From WRMR01 sp031548645 (GTDB lineage: Bacteria > Planctomycetota > Planctomycetia > Pirellulales > Thermoguttaceae): DNA of 13,931 nt. Location of the stretch: positions 1 to 13,931 of the forward strand of contig JAVBQX010000301.1 of NCBI GenBank assembly GCA_031548645.1, in the 5' to 3' direction. Shown one piece after another: positions 6,907 to 13,133 of the stretch. The notes under the pieces were generated by a model. The model was not told the origin of the DNA, made no database searches, and saw nothing but the letters and a program-made list of their open reading frames with translations. A program made the position numbers and the translations under genes. Within the stretch, counting starts at the first letter, position 1. Every line of letters starts with the position of its first letter.

Positions 6907-7416
6907 TCAGGCGGCCCGGGCGCCGATGGTATCGACGAATTGCAACTCCCGCGCCCGTTCCTGCACGACTTCCGTCGGCAACTGATTGAAGAAGGCGCGG
7001 CCTGTGATTTCCCAGAGATTTGACGAAGGGAAAAATTTCGCGATGACGGTCAATTGCCGGTAGAACAATTCGTTTTTCGGCTGGTCCAGCCGACGCACGG
7101 GGCGATTCATCTCGACAAGAACCGGAATGTAAGCATAAACGGCCCCATCCTTTTTCGAGCAGGCGATCAGCACTTCGTTGCCGAAATCCGCTTCGTCCCA
7201 AATCCAAAGATTGGAATCCAGTCTTGCCATTGCGTAGGAGACAAAACGGGCTTCAAGTCTTTCCCGCTGCCAAATGAATTGACCTTTGGCCTGTTTCAGC
7301 ACTTCGGACTGGGATCGGGCACGCGAGACCCTCAGCAGGATGACACGATGTGTCAGGATTACCCCCAAAAAGAAGGTGATAAAGGTCAGTGCAATGATTG
7401 ACGTTGTAACAATCAT
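6907..7416 (-). CDS. Small membrane-anchored protein of unknown function
   Basis: I do not recognise this family. The ATG at 7416 gives 169 residues; it has GGCGAGA about 4 bases upstream, whereas the longer frame would need a TTG at 7431 without a ribosome binding site. Residues 2-24 (MIVTTSIIALTFITFFLGVI) are one hydrophobic helix, followed by a basic stretch (HRVILLRVSRARS), so the rest is most likely cytosolic. The soluble part has mixed composition typical of a real protein: RLEARFVSYAMARLDSNLWI, DFGNEVLIACSKKDGAVYAY, IAKFFPSSNLWEITGRAFFN. It includes a beta-like middle and a C-terminal helix (PTEVVQERARELQFVD). It stands alone, with its own candidate promoter at 7473-7502, facing away from uppP. 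Confidence 0.75.
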   Translation of the reverse strand: MIVTTSIIALTFITFFLGVILTHRVILLRVSRARSQSEVLKQAKGQFIWQRERLEARFVSYAMARLDSNLWIWDEADFGNEVLIACSKKDGAVYAYIPVLVEMNRPVRRLDQPKNELFYRQLTVIAKFFPSSNLWEITGRAFFNQLPTEVVQERARELQFVDTIGARAA

Positions 7417-7433
7417 AATTCTCGCCGGCAAAA

Positions 7434-7456
7434 AACTTGACTGGTACGATCAAGTT
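7434..7456. promoter_or_regulatory. Inverted repeat in the leader of the small membrane protein gene
   Basis: AACTTGA (7434-7440) and TCAAGTT (7450-7456) are perfect inverted repeats with a 9-bp centre. They lie between the candidate -10 box (7478-7473) and the ATG at 7416, so they would fall in the 5' leader of the leftward gene, as an operator or RNA hairpin. The left arm also overlaps a plus-strand TTGACT (7437-7442) with GATACT 17 bp on (7460-7465), a possible rightward promoter. Confidence 0.4.
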
Positions 7457-7472
7457 ACGGATACTGTTATCA

Positions 7473-7502
7473 ATTATAAACAAGAACTGTGGTAAAAGGC
7501 AA
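7473..7502 (-). promoter_or_regulatory. Candidate promoter of the small membrane protein gene
   Basis: On the minus strand TTGCCT (7502-7497) and a perfect TATAAT (7478-7473) are 18 bp apart. Transcription would begin near 7466, about 50 bases before the ATG at 7416, leaving the inverted repeat 7434-7456 at the start of the leader. Confidence 0.45.
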
Positions 7503-7583
7503 TATGGAAAATGGAGTTTGAGGTACTAAAGCTCTATTCTTTCCAGAAAGGCTGGCTTTGAGAAGATGTAAAAATAATAAAAA

Positions 7584-7599
7584 GTAATAATTTTATTAC
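7584..7599. promoter_or_regulatory. AT-rich palindrome upstream of uppP
   Basis: GTAATAATTTTATTAC is a perfect 16-bp palindrome in an AT-rich spacer (7503-7760) that holds no gene. It could be an operator. Read leftward it is a weak hairpin followed by a T-rich stretch, but there is no gene immediately upstream on that strand to terminate. No strong promoter for uppP stands out: TTGCAA (7693-7698) with TATCTT (7714-7719) is spaced only 15 bp. Confidence 0.3.
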
Positions 7600-7760
7600 G
7601 TATCAATCACCTATTTTCATTCCTATTGTTATCTTCGTCAAGATGAAACAAAAAATTTGCCGGTTAATCCGAAATTTCACAGAGAAAATCCTTTGCAACG
7701 TAAATATTTTGTGTATCTTTTGCAGAAATTCACGTCTGTGTTCATTTCAAGGAAAAAATA

Positions 7761-8576
7761 ATGGACTTCCTTCAAGTTGTTGTATTGGCCATTGTACAGG
7801 GAATCGGCGAATTTTTGCCCATCAGTTCGTCGGGACACTTGGTCGTGTTGATTGATCTCTTCAAAGCTTTGGGAACAACGCTCAATTCCGATTCACTGAC
7901 CTGGAACATCGCGCTTCATTTTGGTACGTTAATATCGATTTTCGTTGTTTTCTGGAAACGCATCTGGCTTTTGTTGTCGACGGACAAACGGGTGATTCCA
8001 CTTGTGATTATCGCGACAATACCGGCGGTACTCGTTGTCATCGGGATGAAATTGCTCGAAAAACAATACGGCGTTGATATTAAATCAATGATTCTCGAAA
8101 ATTCGCTGATCGCGGGCTGCTGCTTTCCCATTACGGGTTTGATTCTGCTATGGTGCTCGGATCGATCCGGGAACACGCTCTGCCGTGACATGTCGTGGAA
8201 AAACGCCGCCCTGATCGGCTTGGCGCAAGGTGTAGCCATTTTGCCCGGCATTTCAAGAAGCGGCTCAACCATCTGTGCCAGTTTGCTTTGCGGCATGAAG
8301 CGGGACGAAGCGGCGGCGTTTTCCTTCCTGATGGCCATTCCGGCCATTGGCGGCGGGGCGCTGCTCGAAGTACTCGAACTGTGTAAGGAAGGCACTCATA
8401 TCGATTCGCACGAGGCCGGCCTGCTCGCTTTTGGTACAATCCTGAGTTGCGTGGTCGGGATTCTGGCCCTCAAGCTGCTGCTGCGATGGTTGCAACAGGG
8501 CAAACTCAAGTATTTCGCCTACTGGCTGTTCCTGATCGGCCCGACGGTCATCATTTGGCGGCTGTTCTTCGCGTGA
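7761..8576 (+). CDS. uppP: Undecaprenyl-diphosphatase (UppP/BacA)
   Basis: Integral membrane phosphatase that removes one phosphate from undecaprenyl pyrophosphate, recycling the lipid carrier for peptidoglycan and other wall polymers; extra copies give bacitracin resistance in known bacteria. 271 residues, the same size as E. coli UppP (273). Both active-site motifs are intact: QGIGEFLPISSSGHL (residues 13-27) and LPGISRSGSTI (about 161-171), which carry the family's essential Glu, Ser, His and Arg. Around seven or eight hydrophobic helices fill the rest. The start at 7761 is preceded by AAGGAAAA (7749-7756), a good ribosome binding site. It is probably monocistronic: the next gene has its own promoter at 8616. 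Confidence 0.97.
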   Translation: MDFLQVVVLAIVQGIGEFLPISSSGHLVVLIDLFKALGTTLNSDSLTWNIALHFGTLISIFVVFWKRIWLLLSTDKRVIPLVIIATIPAVLVVIGMKLLEKQYGVDIKSMILENSLIAGCCFPITGLILLWCSDRSGNTLCRDMSWKNAALIGLAQGVAILPGISRSGSTICASLLCGMKRDEAAAFSFLMAIPAIGGGALLEVLELCKEGTHIDSHEAGLLAFGTILSCVVGILALKLLLRWLQQGKLKYFAYWLFLIGPTVIIWRLFFA

Positions 8577-8615
8577 TTTCACGAATTGGCCGTGTGTGAA
8601 AACCACCGAAAAAAC

Positions 8616-8643
8616 TTGACTCGCATTCGCCGACGGGTACAAT
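8616..8643 (+). promoter_or_regulatory. Sigma70 promoter of the RDD gene
   Basis: TTGACT (8616-8621) and TACAAT (8638-8643) are 16 bp apart, each 5 of 6 to consensus. Transcription would start near 8650, about 50 bases before the ATG at 8701. Confidence 0.55.
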
Positions 8644-8700
8644 CGAACGTACAGGTCGACAAAATCCCAAGTTCCCTCGGCTCCAACACGCGGCGAAACC

Positions 8701-9543
8701 ATGCAAACTTCTCACGGCAATCGAACCCCGCAGCTTGACACGGTTATCCGGATCGTCACGCCGGAGAATATCGCTTTCTCGTATCAACTGGCTTCGTTCG
8801 CGCAACGCGCTTGGGCCTTTTTCATCGACATGCTGGTCTTGGGGTTCGTCGAACTGCTCATCGGCTGCGTGTTGATGTTCCTGGTGAACTTCCTGTATTT
8901 CCCCGGCGGGTTGGCCATGGCCGTCATGCTGATTTCGGTTTTTATCCTCTACTGGTTCCTCGGCGCGTTTTTCGAAACCGTCTGGAACGGCCAGACGCCC
9001 GGCAAACGTCTGCTCGGCATCCGCGTTTTGAGCACCGAAGGTCAACCGATCAACTCGTTCCAGGCGGTCATCCGCAACGTCATGCGCTTCGCCGACCAGC
9101 AGCCGTTCCTGTCCGGCGGGGTCGCGTTCGCCGTCATGCTGTGCAACCGACGATTCCAGCGATTCGGCGATCTCATTTGCGGCACGATGGTCATCGTCGA
9201 CGAAAACACCTATGGTCGGCACGAACTGGTACGATTCAAACATCCGGACATTTTCCGCGTCGCCGAACTGCTCCCGCCGATCGCGTTGTCGCCGGAAACG
9301 CTCAAGGCACTGGCCCTTTACGTACACCGCCGCAAGGCGATTTCGCCGCGACGCCGCGAACACATCGCCGCCGTACTGGCCGTTCCGCTGATCGAACGTC
9401 ACGGCCTGCCGGAAAACGTCAATTTCGACCTGCTGCTCTGCGCGATCTATCACGCGCATTTTTTGGCTATGTCCGGCGAAGAGGAAGACGAAACGGATTC
9501 GCGGCAAAATTCGGCCCCGCTTGTCGGCGCCTTGCAGGTGTAA
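8701..9543 (+). CDS. RDD-family membrane protein
   Basis: 280 residues. The N-terminal half is an RDD domain: FAQRAWAFFIDMLVLGFVEL (the Arg and Asp of the first helix), a second helix around MAVMLISVFILYWFLGAFF, then WNGQTPGKRLLGIRVLSTEG, the family's conserved loop, and a third segment with FQRFGDLICGTMVIVDE. RDD proteins are widespread bacterial membrane proteins of mostly unknown role; some have been linked to ion transport. Residues from about 175 on form a soluble helical, Arg/Glu-rich tail (LSPETLKALALYVHRRKAIS, RREHIAAVLAVPLIERHGLP) without transmembrane segments. In several phyla RDD genes sit beside a SpoIIM-like gene, which is not seen here. No strong ribosome binding site precedes 8701, but the promoter at 8616-8643 supports this start. 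Confidence 0.92.
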   Translation: MQTSHGNRTPQLDTVIRIVTPENIAFSYQLASFAQRAWAFFIDMLVLGFVELLIGCVLMFLVNFLYFPGGLAMAVMLISVFILYWFLGAFFETVWNGQTPGKRLLGIRVLSTEGQPINSFQAVIRNVMRFADQQPFLSGGVAFAVMLCNRRFQRFGDLICGTMVIVDENTYGRHELVRFKHPDIFRVAELLPPIALSPETLKALALYVHRRKAISPRRREHIAAVLAVPLIERHGLPENVNFDLLLCAIYHAHFLAMSGEEEDETDSRQNSAPLVGALQV

Positions 9544-9979
9544 ATGCGTTTTAGGGTATGGCTGCCCTTGACTTTCCCAATTCGAAAGCGGTGTTCACAT
9601 TATTGTCCAACACGGTATCGAATGGTATTTCAATAACTCTCCGGTAGCAAACAACCTGTTAGTTTTTGTTTCTACGTTTTTTCCTCCTCCTGACGCAACA
9701 CACATCGCCGAAATTCTCAAATTGTTTGGGGTGGCAAACTTATATTTCACAGTTTTGGCCTTCTTTTGACTTTTATCGTCTTGGCGAAAAATTTTTAATC
9801 GTTAAAATAATATCTGAACGATTCTAATTCGATATTTTTTTATCGACTGTTGCGTTGGTGAAATCATCACTTCGGTGCCTACCATTCACAGACTCTTCTC
9901 TCAATAATAAATCGCGAATCGAATGAATCGACGGCCATCGGCAACGGTATCTTGATTCACATCAATCCGTTGGAATTCA

Positions 9980-10008
9980 TTGCGTCTTAACATGAGATTA
10001 TTTATTAT
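9980..10008 (+). promoter_or_regulatory. Candidate promoter of the hyd cluster
   Basis: TTGCGT (9980-9985) and TATTAT (10003-10008) are 17 bp apart. The -10 box matches 5 of 6 and the -35 box only 3 of 6. Transcription would start near 10015, giving a leader of about 120 bases before hydC that contains the hairpins at 10034-10093. Confidence 0.35.
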
Positions 10009-10033
10009 GTTAAATTTTCGCACGGATTTTTCC

Positions 10034-10093
10034 TGTGGTCTCCACAAAAGAAACGTAGTCGTTGCGATGATTGACAAACCATCGCAATTTTTT
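10034..10093 (+). terminator. Terminator-like hairpin (possible attenuator) in the hydC leader
   Basis: TTGCGATG (10062-10069) and CATCGCAA (10080-10087) form a perfect 8-bp stem with a 10-base loop, followed at once by six T (10088-10093), the layout of a factor-independent terminator. A smaller hairpin TGTGG-TCT-CCACA (10034-10046) precedes it. Because it ends 42 bases before the hydC ATG, with no gene on this strand for about 500 bases upstream, premature termination controlling the hyd genes is more likely than ending an upstream gene. The stem is only half GC, so efficiency is uncertain. Confidence 0.45.
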
Positions 10094-10135
10094 GAGTTTG
10101 TTTTTGAATTCCCAACCTTATTATTTTTTACACAC

Positions 10136-10633
10136 ATGAGCGTAGCAAATCAGAGTATTGCAGGGGGGGTGCGAGAGATACTGAGCCGTCACCCAGGTGC
10201 CGGTCGTGACTCCCTGATCCCCATTCTCCAGGAAATTCAGGAAAAACAGGGCTTTCTTTCCCGCGAAGCCGTGATTGAAGTGGGCAAGCACTTGCAGCTT
10301 CCCACGAGCAAAATTTACGGCGTGGCCACCTTTTACAACCAGTTCCGCTTCAATCCGCAGGGACGTTATCACATCCAGGTCTGTCGCGGAACCGCTTGCC
10401 ATGTCAAGGGTTCGGCCGCCGTACTCGACGCATTGAAACGCGAGCTGAAAATCGAATCCGGCGAAACCACCCGCGACGGAACATTCAGCCTCGAAGTGGT
10501 CGCTTGCATCGGTGCCTGTGGCTTGGCCCCCGTCATCAATGTCGACGGCAATTTTCATGCAAACCTGACGACGCAATCCGTCCCGAAGGTTCTCGACACT
10601 TACAAAAAGCTGGCCGCCGCGCCCGCCGAATAA
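10136..10633 (+). CDS. hydC: [FeFe]-hydrogenase subunit HydC (NuoE-like, thioredoxin-fold [2Fe-2S] protein)
   Basis: Electron-transfer subunit of the HydABC hydrogenase, homologous to the 24-kDa NuoE subunit of complex I. From ATG 10136 it has 165 residues, the normal family size; the frame stays open upstream, but those residues are unlike NuoE. The N-terminal helical bundle (LIPILQEIQEKQGFLSREAV) and YGVATFYNQFRF are typical. The four [2Fe-2S] ligands are C83 and C88 (CRGTAC) plus C124 and C128 (CIGAC). No Shine-Dalgarno precedes the ATG. hydB follows after a 220-bp gap, long for subunits of one complex. NuoE-like subunits also occur in formate dehydrogenases and complex I, but the hydB/hydA neighbours settle the call. 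Confidence 0.95.
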   Translation: MSVANQSIAGGVREILSRHPGAGRDSLIPILQEIQEKQGFLSREAVIEVGKHLQLPTSKIYGVATFYNQFRFNPQGRYHIQVCRGTACHVKGSAAVLDALKRELKIESGETTRDGTFSLEVVACIGACGLAPVINVDGNFHANLTTQSVPKVLDTYKKLAAAPAE

Positions 10634-10853
10634 TCACATTCCGATCCGTCCCCGTACATCGGTGTCGCGAAATTTTGTCGACGCCACAGTTTTGTCCGGG
10701 CGGCGATTCCATAGACCTGATGTTGCGTTGCGTCGTTGCGTTTTTCATTAAGCGAATTTTTTCGATTGCGAAAACGCACGGCACAATATTTTATCGAGAA
10801 AAAGACATAGCCGGTTATTTTGTACCGGTTTCAATAATCAAGGAAACAAATCC

Positions 10854-12794
10854 ATGCAACAAGTGAAAATTCTTGACAAAGATTTTCTCCTCGGAGCGCT
10901 CAGCGGCAAGATCGATTCCAATCCGGAATGGCAGAAACGCGCGGCCCGACTCCGACGGGATGACGTCGCCAAGCCGGTCATTTACGTGGGAACCGGCACC
11001 TGCGGTTTGGGTGCCGGCGCCGGCGCGACTCTGATCGCGGCTCAAAAATACATCGCCGACAAAAAAATCGACGCCGACATTATCGAAGTCGGCTGCGTCG
11101 GGCTTTGCGCCGTCGAGCCGATCCTCGAAGTGCAACTGCCGGGCAAAAACCGCATCGCCTTCCAATACGTCACGGGGGAAAAGGTCGACGCCGTGCTCGA
11201 TGCCGCGTTCTCCGGCGGCTTCGTGCCCGACAACCTGCTGGGGCAATACCGCTCGCCGAATCTCGCCGCGTGGGACGGGGCCGCGTTCATCGACCAACAC
11301 CCGTTCTTCGCCCCGCAAACTCGTTGGGTTCTCGAATGCTGCGGCATCCAGAATCCGCAAGACCTCGAAGAATACGTCGCCCGCGGCGGTTACAGCGGAT
11401 TGTACAAGGCCCTTAAAACGATGAGCGGCGACGACGTTTGCGGCGAGGTCGAAAAAAGCGGGCTCCGCGGTCGCGGCGGCGGCGGGTTCCCGACCGGCAA
11501 AAAATGGCGTTTCGCCCGTGTGCAGGAAGAACCGCAAAAATACCTCGTCTGCAACGCCGACGAAGGCGACCCGGGCGCGTTCATGGACCGCGCCGTCATC
11601 GAAGGCGACCCGCACCGCTTGCTCGAAGGCATGGCCATCGCCGCCTACGGCATCGGCGCCTCGAAAGCCTACATCTACATCCGGGCCGAATACCCGCTGG
11701 CCATCAAACGCCTTGAAGAGGCCATCCTCCAGGCAGAATCGAACAACCTGCTCGGTTATAACATCCTGGGGACCGATTTCAGCCTCAAGATCATCGTCAA
11801 GATGGGGGCCGGCGCCTTCGTCTGCGGCGAGGAAACCGCCCTCATTCACAGCATCGAAGGCAAACGCGGCATGCCGCGCCCCCGTCCGCCGTTCCCGGCC
11901 GTCAAGGGGCTGTTCGGCAAACCGACGATCATCAACAATGTCGAAACGCTGGCCAACCTGCCGTTCATGTTCCGCAAAGGCGCCGCCTATTTCGCGTCGA
12001 TCGGAACCGCTGGCAGCAAGGGTACGAAGGTTTTCGCCCTCTCCGGCAAGGTTTCCCGCACCGGCTTGGTCGAGGTCAAGATGGGCACCACCGTCCGTGA
12101 CATCGTTTTCGCCATCGGCGGCGGCATCGCGCACAGCAAGGCCTACAAGGCGACGCAGATCGGCGGTCCCTCCGGCGGCTGCATCCCGGAACAGCACCTT
12201 GATATTGAGGTCGATTACGAATCGCTCAAGACCGTCGGCGCCATGATGGGCTCGGGCGGTCTGGTCGTCATGGACGAAGACAACTGCATGGTCGACGTGG
12301 CCAAGTTTTTCATGGACTTCATCCAGCGCGAAAGTTGCGGCAAGTGCATTCCCTGCCGCGAAGGCACCCGACGCATGCTCGAAACGCTCAACCGCATCAC
12401 GCGCGGTCGTCGTAACGAAACCGAACGCCAGACGCTCGAACGTTTCCAGAGCGTGGTCAACCTCGAACAGTTGGCCGGAATGATTCGCGACACGAGCCTC
12501 TGCGGACTCGGGCAAACGGCCCCGAACCCCGTGCTCAGCACGCTCCGTTGGTTCCGCGACGAATACGAGGCCCACGTTTACGACCGCCATTGCCCGGCCA
12601 AGGTCTGTTCCGAACTCATTTCGTACCAGATCGACCACGACAAATGCAAGGGCTGCACCATCTGTGCGAAGAAATGCCCCGCCGAGGCCATCGTCGGAAC
12701 GCTCAAATCGCCGCACTACATCGTCACCGACAAGTGCATCGGCTGCGGCGCCTGCATGGACGCCTGCCGCTTTGACGCGGTTTCGAAAGTGTGA
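10854..12794 (+). CDS. hydB: [FeFe]-hydrogenase subunit HydB (NuoF-like, FMN/NAD(H)-binding, Fe-S protein)
   Basis: Flavoprotein subunit that exchanges electrons with NAD(H) in HydABC; 646 residues. In order: an N-terminal thioredoxin-like domain with C50 (GTCGLGAG) and C81/C85 (CVGLC); the NuoF core with GLRGRGGGGFPTGKKW (about 203-218, FMN/NADH loop), NADEGDPGAFMDR (about 233-245) and CGEETAL; an SLBB-like segment; the N3-type [4Fe-4S] motif ESCGKCIPCREGT (about 492-504) with its fourth Cys in TSLCGLG; and a C-terminal ferredoxin with CKGCTICAKKCP and CIGCGACMDAC for two [4Fe-4S] clusters. The extra ferredoxin domain separates HydB from plain NuoF. The ribosome binding site AAGGAA (10840-10845) supports the start. 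Related HydABC enzymes couple H2 with NAD(H) and ferredoxin (electron bifurcation). Confidence 0.97.
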   Translation: MQQVKILDKDFLLGALSGKIDSNPEWQKRAARLRRDDVAKPVIYVGTGTCGLGAGAGATLIAAQKYIADKKIDADIIEVGCVGLCAVEPILEVQLPGKNRIAFQYVTGEKVDAVLDAAFSGGFVPDNLLGQYRSPNLAAWDGAAFIDQHPFFAPQTRWVLECCGIQNPQDLEEYVARGGYSGLYKALKTMSGDDVCGEVEKSGLRGRGGGGFPTGKKWRFARVQEEPQKYLVCNADEGDPGAFMDRAVIEGDPHRLLEGMAIAAYGIGASKAYIYIRAEYPLAIKRLEEAILQAESNNLLGYNILGTDFSLKIIVKMGAGAFVCGEETALIHSIEGKRGMPRPRPPFPAVKGLFGKPTIINNVETLANLPFMFRKGAAYFASIGTAGSKGTKVFALSGKVSRTGLVEVKMGTTVRDIVFAIGGGIAHSKAYKATQIGGPSGGCIPEQHLDIEVDYESLKTVGAMMGSGGLVVMDEDNCMVDVAKFFMDFIQRESCGKCIPCREGTRRMLETLNRITRGRRNETERQTLERFQSVVNLEQLAGMIRDTSLCGLGQTAPNPVLSTLRWFRDEYEAHVYDRHCPAKVCSELISYQIDHDKCKGCTICAKKCPAEAIVGTLKSPHYIVTDKCIGCGACMDACRFDAVSKV

Positions 12795-12840
12795 TGGAAG
12801 TGAAAAACGAATAGTGAAAAATGTGGAATCTTGAATGATT

Positions 12841-13030
12841 GTCCTGAAAGGACGAAATTTCCATAACCCCCGGCGTCAGCCGGGAAAGACAACCACGACA
12901 AACAAACCAGCCCCAACGGGGCGTGACAAAGAGTATCGTATGTATCGCCTCATCGGGGCGAAAAGGATTAGTGGCGGCGTCTTTCCCCCGGCTGACGCCG
13001 GGGGTTATCAAGATTTCGTCCCTTCGGGAC
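12841..13030. repeat. REP/MITE-like palindromic element between hydB and hydA
   Basis: A left arm at 12841-12884 and a right arm at 12987-13030 are inverted copies matching at about 39 of 44 positions; pairing extends a little inward with a 2-base gap. Each arm is itself palindromic: GTCCTGAAAGGAC (12841-12853) and GTCCCTTCGGGAC (13018-13030) at the ends, CCGGCGTCAGCCGG on the left and CCCCCGGCTGACGCCGGGGG (12985-13004, 8-bp stem) on the right. The centre has GCCCCAACGGGGC (12910-12922) and CGCCTCATCGGGGCG (12946-12960). There is no transposase. This suggests a non-autonomous dispersed element; the other copies are outside this window. Just before it, AGTGAAAAA is repeated at 12799-12807 and 12813-12821, and a further hairpin TTCCC-TC-GGGAA (13050-13061) follows. 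Confidence 0.8.
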
Positions 13031-13133
13031 GATTGCACTACCGGATTTTTTCCCTCGGGAATAAATTTCCCGCCTAGATTTTCCTACATACAAAACACGA
13101 AATACATTTATCCCACATATAAGGTTAACGAAA

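Larger units (their letters stand above)
9544..10135. other. Long gene-free, AT-rich region upstream of the hydrogenase genes
   Basis: About 590 bases with no convincing protein gene. It is more AT-rich than its flanks and contains a 7-bp inverted repeat AATCGTT (9797-9803)/AACGATT (9817-9823) around a candidate promoter TTGGCG (9781-9786)/TAAAAT (9803-9808), a second candidate promoter at 9980-10008, and a hairpin leader at 10034-10093. A 78-codon minus-strand frame at 9901-10137 has weak coding character near its end and could be a remnant, but I cannot support it. No Rex-type site (TTGTGAN6TTCACAA-like) was seen. Confidence 0.5.

Noticed and set aside
8551..9507. A 318-codon minus-strand open frame opposite the RDD gene
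   Set aside because: Polar low-complexity composition, no domain; the plus strand carries conserved RDD motifs and a promoter.
9901..10137. A 78-codon minus-strand open frame in the gene-free region before hydC
   Set aside because: Its last 30 residues look somewhat protein-like (RIDVNQDTVADGRRFIRFAI), so a gene remnant is possible, but the rest does not, there is no ribosome binding site, and it overlaps the hydC leader hairpin.
10815..12716. A 633-codon minus-strand open frame opposite hydB
   Set aside because: It is fully antisense to a gene with unmistakable NuoF and ferredoxin motifs and has low-complexity Ala/Asp/Arg composition.
12841..13030. CRISPR array
   Set aside because: Only two inverted, not direct, arms are present; there are no regularly spaced repeats and no cas genes.
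12835..13077. Small open frames on both strands over the palindromic element between hydB and hydA
   Set aside because: They are translations of the inverted repeat itself; such frames are a common false call on dispersed palindromic elements.
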